Shown piece by piece: positions 56,286-64,000 of a DNA stretch of 64,000 bases (position 1 is the first letter of the stretch; every line of letters starts with the position of its first letter). A program made the position numbers and the translations under genes. The notes under the pieces were generated by a model. That model worked only from the letters and a program-made list of their open reading frames with translations, did not search any database and had not been told where the DNA came from. This stretch comes from Paludibacterium paludis (GTDB lineage: Bacteria; Pseudomonadota; Gammaproteobacteria; Burkholderiales; Chromobacteriaceae), in NCBI RefSeq assembly GCF_018802605.1, contig NZ_CP069161.1:1798001-1862000 (forward strand), read 5' to 3'.

Positions 56286-58430
56286 GTGTTCAACAAGATT
56301 AGCAAAACGTTCCAGTACGGCCGCCATACGGTCACCATCGAAACGGGCGAAGTCGCCCGCCAGGCTTCCGGCGCCGTGCTGGTGACCATGGAAGAAACCG
56401 TCGTCATGGTCGCCGTGGTCGGCGGCAAGTCCGTCAAGCCCGGCCAGGACTTCTTCCCGCTGACCGTCGATTATCTGGAGCGCACCTACGCCGCTGGCAA
56501 GATCCCGGGCGGCTTCTTCAAGCGCGAAGGCAAGCAGTCCGAGAAGGAAGTCCTCACCAGCCGACTGATCGATCGTCCGATCCGTCCGCTGTTCCCGGAA
56601 GGCTTCTACCACGACGTGCAGATCGTGGCCACCGTCGTGTCGCTGAACCCGGAAGTGGACGCCGACATCCCCGCGATGATCGGCGCGTCCGCCGCGCTGG
56701 CGATTTCCGGTCTGCCGTTCGCCGGCCCGATCGGCGCGGCCCGTGTGGGTTACGCCAATGGCGAGTACATCCTGAACCCGACCAAGACCGAACTGGCCGC
56801 TTCCGAGCTGGATCTCGTGGTGGCCGGTACCGAGCGCGCCGTGCTGATGGTCGAATCCGAAGCCCGCGAACTGCCCGAAGCGGTGATGCTCGGCGCCGTG
56901 GTGTTCGGCCATGACCAGATGCAGGCCGCGATCCGCGCGATCAACGAGCTGGCCGACGAAGTCAATCCGGTGATGTGGGACTGGGCCGCTCCGGCCCGCG
57001 ACGAAGAACTGGTCGCGTCCATCCGCGGAATCGCCGGCGACGCGCTGGCCGCGGCTTTCCGCATGCGTCAGAAGCAGGCCCGCACCCTGGCCATCAACGA
57101 AGCCTGGGACGCGGTGAAGGCGGCGCTGATCACCGAAGAGACCGACACCCTGAAGGCCAACGAGATCAAGGGCATCTTCAAGTCGCTGGAAGCCGAGATC
57201 GTCCGCGGACAGATCCTGGCCGGCGAGCCGCGCATCGACGGCCGCGACACCCGCACGGTGCGTCCGATCTCGATCCGTTCCCACGTGCTGCCGCGCACCC
57301 ACGGCTCCGCCCTGTTCACCCGTGGCGAGACCCAGGCGCTGGTGGTGACCACCCTCGGCACCAAGCAGGACGAGCAGATCATCGACGCGCTGGCCGGCGA
57401 ATACACCGAGCGCTTCATGCTGCATTACAACTTCCCGCCGTATTCGACCGGTGAAGCCGGCCGCATGGGCCCGCCCAAGCGCCGCGAGATCGGCCATGGC
57501 CGTCTGGCCAAGCGCGCGCTGGTCGCGGTTCTGCCGCCGGAAGCGGACTTCGGCTACTCGATGCGCGTTGTTTCCGAGATCACCGAGTCGAACGGTTCCT
57601 CGTCGATGGCCTCGGTGTGCGGCGGTTGCCTGTCGCTGCTGTCCGCCGGCGTTCCGCTGAAGGCGCACGTGGCCGGTATCGCCATGGGCCTGATCCTGGA
57701 AGGCAACCGCTTCGCGGTGCTGACCGACATCCTGGGCGACGAAGACCACCTGGGCGACATGGACTTCAAGGTGGCCGGTACCACCGAGGGTGTCACCGCG
57801 CTGCAGATGGACATCAAGATCCAGGGCATCACCAAGGAAATCATGCAGGTCGCCCTCGACCAGGCCAAGGAAGGCCGCATGCACATCCTCGGCCTGATGA
57901 AGGAAGCCGTTGACGGTCCGCAGGAGCTGTCGTCCTTCGCGCCGCGCCTCTTCACGATGAAGATCAACCCGGACAAGATCCGCGAAGTGATCGGCAAGGG
58001 CGGTGAAACCATCCGCGCGATCACCAAGGAAACCGGCACCGAGATCAATATCGAGGAAGATGGCACGATCACTATCGCTTCGGTTAGCCAGGACGGCGCC
58101 GATGCGGCGAAGAAGCGCATCGAGGAGATCACCGCCGAAGTCGAAGTCGGCAAGATCTACGAAGGCACCGTGGTCAAGATCCTCGACAACAACGTCGGCG
58201 CGATCGTGTCCATCCTGCCGGGCAAGGACGGCCTCGTCCACATTTCCCAGATCGCCAACGAGCGCATCAAGAATGTGGCCGATCACCTGAAGGAAGGCCA
58301 GATCGTCAAGGTCAAGGCCATCGAGATGGATGACCGTGGCCGTGTTCGCCTGTCGATCAAGGCGCTCCTGGAAGACGAAGCGAAAACCGCGCGGGAAACC
58401 GCCGAGTCCTTCGGTCTGAAAGCCCAGTAA
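56286..58430 (+). CDS. pnp: polyribonucleotide nucleotidyltransferase (PNPase)
   Basis: PNPase degrades RNA from the 3' end with phosphate. The 714-residue protein has two RNase PH-like domains (about 1-230 and 315-545), an alpha-helical middle, then KH ([15 protein letters not shown]) and S1 ([23 protein letters not shown]) domains. It begins at GTG 56286 with AGGGA upstream. It is separated from rpsO by a terminator and preceded by a long leader hairpin. Confidence 0.97.
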   Translation: MFNKISKTFQYGRHTVTIETGEVARQASGAVLVTMEETVVMVAVVGGKSVKPGQDFFPLTVDYLERTYAAGKIPGGFFKREGKQSEKEVLTSRLIDRPIRPLFPEGFYHDVQIVATVVSLNPEVDADIPAMIGASAALAISGLPFAGPIGAARVGYANGEYILNPTKTELAASELDLVVAGTERAVLMVESEARELPEAVMLGAVVFGHDQMQAAIRAINELADEVNPVMWDWAAPARDEELVASIRGIAGDALAAAFRMRQKQARTLAINEAWDAVKAALITEETDTLKANEIKGIFKSLEAEIVRGQILAGEPRIDGRDTRTVRPISIRSHVLPRTHGSALFTRGETQALVVTTLGTKQDEQIIDALAGEYTERFMLHYNFPPYSTGEAGRMGPPKRREIGHGRLAKRALVAVLPPEADFGYSMRVVSEITESNGSSSMASVCGGCLSLLSAGVPLKAHVAGIAMGLILEGNRFAVLTDILGDEDHLGDMDFKVAGTTEGVTALQMDIKIQGITKEIMQVALDQAKEGRMHILGLMKEAVDGPQELSSFAPRLFTMKINPDKIREVIGKGGETIRAITKETGTEINIEEDGTITIASVSQDGADAAKKRIEEITAEVEVGKIYEGTVVKILDNNVGAIVSILPGKDGLVHISQIANERIKNVADHLKEGQIVKVKAIEMDDRGRVRLSIKALLEDEAKTARETAESFGLKAQ

Positions 58431-58446
58431 GGCGGTCTCGCCTTCG

Positions 58447-58478
58447 TGAAAAAACCGGCGCATGCGCCGGTTTTTTCA
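58447..58478. terminator. bidirectional terminator between pnp and a glutamine amidotransferase gene
   Basis: A perfect 32-base palindrome with a GC core flanked by A6 and T6 lies between two convergent stops, 16 bases after pnp and 22 after the minus-strand gene. It serves both. Confidence 0.93.
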
Positions 58479-58499
58479 TGGGTGCCGAGAGTGGCGGGG

Positions 58500-59204
58500 T
58501 CAGCGCGGTTCGACGCGCGACAGCCAGTCGGAAAACCCCTGAAAAGCCGCGTTGGCAAGTGCGGTGCCATAGCGCAGCGTGTCCGCGCGCACCGTGCCAG
58601 GATCGATGCCGGCCGCGGACAGCTCGGCCGCGTGGCCGACCAGCCATGACTCGATTTCCTCGGGCCGTATTTCCGGGTGGCACTGCAGGCCGAGCACCGT
58701 GTTCCGATAGGTGAAGATCTGGTTTGGTGTGGTCTCGGTCGAGGCCAGCCGCGTCGCGCCGTCCGGCAGATCGAAAGTGTCCCCGTGCCAATGCAGCATC
58801 GAGGGCGCCCGCGCGAGCGCGCTGATGCCGCTGTCGGCGAGCAAGGGCGCCCACGATAGCGGTTGCCAGCCGATCTCCTTTTTCCGCGCGGGGTAGACGG
58901 GCTGGCCGAGTGCCTTGGCGATCAACTGCGCGCCAAGACAGATGCCGATCAGCGGCTTGCCCGATGCGAGGCGCTCGCGGATGCGCAGTGTTTCGGCGGT
59001 GAGAAACGGGTAGCGCTCATCGTCGCAGGCGCCGATCGGACCGCCCAGTACGATCACGAGGTCCGGGCCGATGATGTCCAGGCGCACCAGGTCGGCCAGT
59101 GGCGCGTCGACATACTGGAACTGATAGCGGTGCCTGGCCAGCACGTCTTCCAGCGTACCGGCGTGCTCGAAGGCGAGATGTCGAAGGATCAGTGCGTGTT
59201 TCAT
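58500..59204 (-). CDS. class I glutamine amidotransferase-like protein
   Basis: A 234-residue protein with a single class I amidotransferase domain: PDLVIVLGGPIG, the nucleophile Cys89 in GICLGAQLIA and LQCHPE with the His-Glu of the triad. It resembles stand-alone GMP-synthase-like amidotransferases such as YfeJ or gamma-glutamyl hydrolase types; the synthase partner is not present. ATG 59204 gives MKHALILRHLAFEHAG; the frame runs 8 codons further but without a better start. It follows the terminator shared with pnp. Confidence 0.87.
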   Translation of the reverse strand: MKHALILRHLAFEHAGTLEDVLARHRYQFQYVDAPLADLVRLDIIGPDLVIVLGGPIGACDDERYPFLTAETLRIRERLASGKPLIGICLGAQLIAKALGQPVYPARKKEIGWQPLSWAPLLADSGISALARAPSMLHWHGDTFDLPDGATRLASTETTPNQIFTYRNTVLGLQCHPEIRPEEIESWLVGHAAELSAAGIDPGTVRADTLRYGTALANAAFQGFSDWLSRVEPR

Positions 59205-59261
59205 GGAATCTTGCGATGACAATGGCAATGCACGGAATGATAGCGCGCGAACTTCGCGCTG

Positions 59262-60269
59262 TCAGTCCCGTCGCGAGAGTCTCAGCGTCAGCGTCAGGCC
59301 GTCCTCGCCCTCGTCGACCGAGCGCAGGTTTTCCAGGCGGAAGCCGGAAGGCAGCAGCAAGCCGATGCCGTGCCCGAGCGACGCCTTGCTGAGGGTGCGT
59401 TCGAGGCGCCGCGCCATGCCCTGGCCGGGAAGGCGGGCATTCTCTTCCAGTTCGAAGCCGTAGCGTTCCGTTGCATCCTTCATCGCGTGATCGATATGAT
59501 CCTTCGGCACGAAACGTTCCGCCATGGCCGTCACGTCCCTGGCCGGCACGGTTTCTTCTCCGCCGCACAGAGTCAGCACCTCGTCCTTGAAGCGCACCTG
59601 CTCGATCGGATCGTCGATGCCTTCGGACAACTGCTCGAGCACGCGCGTCATCATCTGTGTGCTGGAGCGCACATCGGGCACGCGCCGCGCCTTGAGAAAA
59701 TCCTCCAGCCAGTACTTGGTTTTCTGGCCGAAGCGGTCGACCGCGTAGACCGTGGGGCTGTGTTCCATCACCAGCGCTCCCTTGTCGATCAGGTGCGGGT
59801 TGATGCCCTGGGCGTGGGAGAGGTCGATGCGCGTGCCGGCTTCGGTCAGGGTGAGAAAGTCGTCGCGGATTTCCGATTTGAAAATGCCGAGCGCGCGCTC
59901 CGGCCGGTTGTCGTCGTCAAGGCCCGAGAACAGGATCACGAACAGGTCGCCCGCGCTGATGTTGGGGTGCTGCGATCGGGCGTACAGGTGGCGCGCGATG
60001 CGACGCGATACCTCCAGAAAATCCAGTTCCCCGGCGAAAAATTGCCGGGTGTAATGGTAGATCTCGTTCAGGCGCAGTTCGGATTCATGAAAAAACTGGA
60101 AGCGCTTCTTGTCCGACGCGACGCCCTTGAGATAACCGTCGAGGATCAGGCCGGCGACCGGTTCGTCCACGGTGGCCGGCGATTCGGAAAGCATCAGGCC
60201 CTCGTCCCGCGCTTTGTTGCCGACGCGGTGGACGATCAGGCATTCGACGCGGCTGTGGCTGGGTTGCAT
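59262..60269 (-). CDS. nucleoid-associated protein, NdpA/YejK family
   Basis: A 335-residue protein of the NdpA family found in the nucleoid of E. coli (YejK). Typical blocks are LIVHRVGNKARDEG, HHSDKKRFQFFHESEL-like SDKKRFQFFHESELRL and AGDLFVILFSGLDDD, with a C-terminal GIGLLLPSGFRLENL. Role is not defined; it interacts with topoisomerase IV in E. coli. I chose ATG 60269 (AGGA 8 bases upstream); the frame extends 8 codons more. It is divergent from the ast operon. Confidence 0.88.
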   Translation of the reverse strand: MQPSHSRVECLIVHRVGNKARDEGLMLSESPATVDEPVAGLILDGYLKGVASDKKRFQFFHESELRLNEIYHYTRQFFAGELDFLEVSRRIARHLYARSQHPNISAGDLFVILFSGLDDDNRPERALGIFKSEIRDDFLTLTEAGTRIDLSHAQGINPHLIDKGALVMEHSPTVYAVDRFGQKTKYWLEDFLKARRVPDVRSSTQMMTRVLEQLSEGIDDPIEQVRFKDEVLTLCGGEETVPARDVTAMAERFVPKDHIDHAMKDATERYGFELEENARLPGQGMARRLERTLSKASLGHGIGLLLPSGFRLENLRSVDEGEDGLTLTLRLSRRD

Positions 60270-60422
60270 GGGCGGAGTCCTCGTCAATGGCAAAACCGCA
60301 GATTATTGCCTTGCCGGGCGCGGATGACAACCATGGCGGCGCGCCGCGTCGGTGATTCCGGTCAAAAGCGGTTGTGCAGCGCAGCGCGATTTCTTGGTAT
60401 GCTGTGATTGCCGTCGCCGACG

Positions 60423-61748
<1,326 letters not shown>

Positions 61749-61754
61749 CCGGCC

Positions 61755-61804
61755 GGTCCGTTTTTTCGAAGGACCGCCCGCCCTGTCCGGTCAGCACCGG
61801 ACAG
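61755..61804 (+). other. two hairpins between astC and aruF
   Basis: CGGTCC (61755-61760) pairs with GGACCG (61771-61776) around a T-rich loop, and a perfect 9-bp stem (61783-61791 with 61796-61804, loop CAGC) follows. Neither has a terminal T-run. They may influence mRNA processing or relative expression of astC and the aruFG pair. Confidence 0.45.
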
Positions 61805-61858
61805 CGGCTTGGCGCGCGCCGCCGTTCGCGCGCCGACACTAACCTGGGAGTCACCTCC

Positions 61859-62896
61859 GTGCTGAAAGTCCGTCCTGTCAGAACGTCCGATCTGCCTGCC
61901 ATCGAGCGCATGGCGATCGCCAGCGGCATCGGCGTCACCAGTTTGCCGAGCAACCGGGACAAGCTCTTCGAACGCATCCAGATGTCGCGCACGGCCTTTG
62001 GTCATGAGGCCATCGGCGAAGCCAGCAACGATTTTTACATGTTCGTGCTGGAGGCCGGGGACAAAGTGGTGGGGACCGCCTCCATCGCCGCGTCGGCCGG
62101 TTTCGACGAACCGTTTTACAGTTACCGCAGCGAAACCTTCGTGCACGCCTCGCGCGCCCTCAAGGTCAACAACCGCGTGCATGTCTTGACCATGTGCCAC
62201 GATTTGACCGGCATGTCCCAGCTGTGCGGCTTTTATGTCGAGCCGTCCCATGCCGCGGCGGGAGGGGAGTTGCTGTCGCGCGCGCGCCTCCTGTTCGTCG
62301 CCGGTCAGCGCGAACGTTTCGGCCGGCGCATCATCGCCGAAATGCAGGGTCTGCACGACGAGGCCGGCCAGTCGCCGTTCTGGAACGCGCTGGGCCGGCG
62401 CTTTTTCAATATGGATTTTTTGCAGGTCGAGCAGGCGTTCGTCTCGCACAGCAAGACGTTCATCGCCGAACTGATGCCGAGCTATCCGATCTATGTGCCG
62501 CTGCTGCCCGACGAGGCCCAGGACGCCATCGGCCAGATTCACCCGGATTTCGAGTGGCCGTGCCAGCTGTTGACGCGCGAGGGATTCGAGGCGGATCACT
62601 ACATTGATATTTTCGATGGCGGCGCGGTGCTCACCGCCGAAATCGATCGCCTCAAGACCCTCGAAACGGCGCGCTGCTATCCGGTCGAGGTCGCGGTGAG
62701 CCTGCCCGAGGGCGCGGCGCCGCGGCTGATCGCCAACGAGCGCGTGGAAACCTTCGAAGCCACCCTCGACAAGGTGGCGCTGGTCGGCGGCGTGGCGTTC
62801 ATTCACCCGGACGCGGCATCCGTGCTGTCGGTGCGCAGCGGCGACAAGGTTCGTCTCGTGGCGCGCCAGACCGAAGAAGCGGGAGAGACATCATGA
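61859..62896 (+). CDS. aruF: arginine N-succinyltransferase, alpha subunit
   Basis: AruF and AruG form the heteromeric enzyme that succinylates arginine, first step of the AST pathway. The 345-residue protein belongs to the AstA family with characteristic IGVTSLPSN near the N-terminus, FVHASRALKVNNRVHVLTMCHDLTG, EMQGLHDEAGQSPFWNALGRRFF and ELMPSYPIYVPLLP. It starts at GTG 61859 with GGGAG 8 bases upstream. Its stop overlaps the aruG start (ATGA). Confidence 0.92.
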   Translation: MLKVRPVRTSDLPAIERMAIASGIGVTSLPSNRDKLFERIQMSRTAFGHEAIGEASNDFYMFVLEAGDKVVGTASIAASAGFDEPFYSYRSETFVHASRALKVNNRVHVLTMCHDLTGMSQLCGFYVEPSHAAAGGELLSRARLLFVAGQRERFGRRIIAEMQGLHDEAGQSPFWNALGRRFFNMDFLQVEQAFVSHSKTFIAELMPSYPIYVPLLPDEAQDAIGQIHPDFEWPCQLLTREGFEADHYIDIFDGGAVLTAEIDRLKTLETARCYPVEVAVSLPEGAAPRLIANERVETFEATLDKVALVGGVAFIHPDAASVLSVRSGDKVRLVARQTEEAGETS

Positions 62897-63927
62897 TGTT
62901 GATCAGACCGGTCGCCCGCGGCGATCTGCCCGGACTGATGGCCCTGGCGGGCAGCGCGGGGGTGGGCATGACCTCGCTGCCGCTGAACGAAGAACGCCTG
63001 ACCCGCCGCATCGAGCGCGCCGAACTGTCGTTCGCCGGCGAACTCGACCGCGGCGACCAGGGCTATGTGTTCGTGCTGGAAGACGACGAGACCGGCGAGG
63101 TGGCGGGCATCTGCGCCATCGAGGCCGCGGTGGGGCTCAAGGAGCCCTGGTACAACTACCGGGTCGGCACCATCGTGCACGCGTCCGAAGAGCTTGGCGT
63201 GTACACCCGTCACGAAACCCTGTTCCTGTCCAACGACCATACTGGCTGCACCGAGCTGTGCACATTGTTCCTCAACCCGGCGTTCCGCGCCGGGCGAAAC
63301 GGGGCGCTGCTCTCGAAATGCCGCTTCCTGTTCATCGCGCAGTTTCCCCAGCTGTTCGGCCCGCTGGTGGTGGCCGAAATGCGCGGGGTCTCCGATGAGT
63401 CGGGCCGCTCGCCGTTCTGGGAGGCGCTGGGACGGCATTTCTTCTCGATCGATTTCGCCGAGGCGGATTACCTGACCGGTGTCGGCCAAAAAGCGTTCGT
63501 CGCCGAACTGATGCCCAAGTATCCGGTGTATGTGGATTTTCTGCCGCCGGAGGCGCAGGCCGTGATCGGCGAGACCCACGAGCGGACCCGTCCGGCCCTG
63601 ACGCTGCTGGAATCGGAAGGCTTGCGCTACGAGGGGTACGTGGACATTTTCGATGCGGGTCCGACGGTGCAGGCCTATACCGGCGAGATCCGCGCGGTGA
63701 AAGCCAGCCGCGAATTCCGGGTCGCCATCCGCGATCCGCTGCCGGATGGGGCCGGCGTCGATTATCTGGTGTCGAACACCGATCGCGCCGGATTCCGGGC
63801 GATCGCCGCGACCTTGCCGGTGCCTGAAGACCGGGTATTTCTGACACCGCTGATGGCGCGGACCCTGAATGTCGGGGACGGTGACCGGGTGCGTTGCGTG
63901 ACGGCGTCGCCGGACGAGGGGAAATGA
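62893..63927 (+). CDS. aruG: arginine N-succinyltransferase, beta subunit
   Basis: The 344-residue partner of AruF, about equal in length and homologous along its length (GMTSLPLN, FLSNDHTGCTELCTLFL, EMRGVSDESGRSPFWEALGRHFF, ELMPKYPVYVDFLP). The two-subunit version is known from Pseudomonas aru operons, while E. coli has one AstA. The start overlaps aruF by 4 bases and its stop overlaps the astD start, so all three are translationally coupled. Confidence 0.92.
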   Translation: MMLIRPVARGDLPGLMALAGSAGVGMTSLPLNEERLTRRIERAELSFAGELDRGDQGYVFVLEDDETGEVAGICAIEAAVGLKEPWYNYRVGTIVHASEELGVYTRHETLFLSNDHTGCTELCTLFLNPAFRAGRNGALLSKCRFLFIAQFPQLFGPLVVAEMRGVSDESGRSPFWEALGRHFFSIDFAEADYLTGVGQKAFVAELMPKYPVYVDFLPPEAQAVIGETHERTRPALTLLESEGLRYEGYVDIFDAGPTVQAYTGEIRAVKASREFRVAIRDPLPDGAGVDYLVSNTDRAGFRAIAATLPVPEDRVFLTPLMARTLNVGDGDRVRCVTASPDEGK

Positions 63928-64000
63928 TGGAGAGTCTGTTCATCGGCGGCGCCTGGCGCGCCGGGCAGGGCGAGGCCTTGCGCAAGTTCGATCCCGCGTC
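63924..64000 (+). CDS. astD: succinylglutamate-semialdehyde dehydrogenase, 3' end cut by window edge
   Basis: Only the first 25 codons are inside the window: MMESLFIGGAWRAGQGEAL and KFDPAS. This matches the N-terminus of AstD, an NAD-dependent aldehyde dehydrogenase that oxidises succinylglutamate semialdehyde. The position after aruFG is that of astD in the aru operon. Two consecutive ATG codons (63924, 63927) are possible starts; the first overlaps the aruG stop. Confidence 0.75.
   Translation, partial: MMESLFIGGAWRAGQGEALRKFDPA

Noticed and set aside
60360..60420. Sigma-54-like promoter for astC (TGGTATG to TTGCC)
   Set aside because: GG and GC elements are separated by 12 instead of 10 bases, which such promoters do not tolerate.

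Overview
The window is a continuous piece of a GC-rich chromosome, most likely from a betaproteobacterium near the Neisseriales/Chromobacteriaceae. That placement is inference from gene orders (lptF-lptG and pepA-holC divergent; recA-recX-alaS; rimP-nusA-infB-rbfA-truB-rpsO-pnp; astC-aruF-aruG-astD) and from protein character. I saw no rRNA, tRNA, CRISPR array, insertion sequence or phage gene. Coding density is very high and no gap between genes exceeds about 300 bases.

Layout. 1-15.7 kb is housekeeping: the tail of a ParA-like ATPase, GMP reductase behind a terminator-like leader, a MaoC-like protein, glnD, lptF/lptG, pepA-holC with an acidic repeat protein, an alpha/beta hydrolase coupled to a PIN-PhoH protein, a PrxQ-type peroxiredoxin, an Smr protein and trxB. 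15.8-25.4 kb is the accessory part: a small YjfB-like protein, then on the minus strand a subtilisin-like protein that has lost all its catalytic residues, a protein made of three CheW-like domains, a soluble chemoreceptor with six PAS domains, and two apparently active secreted subtilisin-like proteases. 25.5-30.5 kb is regulatory: a LysR regulator, a TSUP permease, a sensor-less hybrid histidine kinase divergent from a NarL/FixJ response regulator, and a periplasmic binding protein. 30.6-40 kb is alaS, recX, recA, hrcA, a lytic transglycosylase, dnaX, ybaB and recR. 40-49 kb has a glycine-zipper protein, two GNATs, a MocR regulator coupled to ccoG, marC, dapE with its ArsC-like neighbour, and a long-chain acyl-CoA ligase. 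49.3-58.4 kb is the transcription/translation cluster rimP to pnp. 58.5-64 kb has a glutamine amidotransferase, an NdpA-type nucleoid protein and the start of the arginine succinyltransferase (AST) catabolic operon, cut at the right edge in astD.

The most unusual content is the 16-25.4 kb block. Three subtilase paralogs surround a chemosensory pair, and the one nearest the chemosensory genes is an intact reading frame in which the Asp, His, Ser and oxyanion Asn are all replaced and the propeptide is missing. Other points of interest are terminator-like or RNase III-like hairpins in the leaders of guaC, rimP-nusA and pnp, a perfect 16-bp palindrome upstream of the ast operon, a 12-bp inverted repeat upstream of ccoG-mocR, and an acidic protein with a two-unit tandem repeat next to holC.
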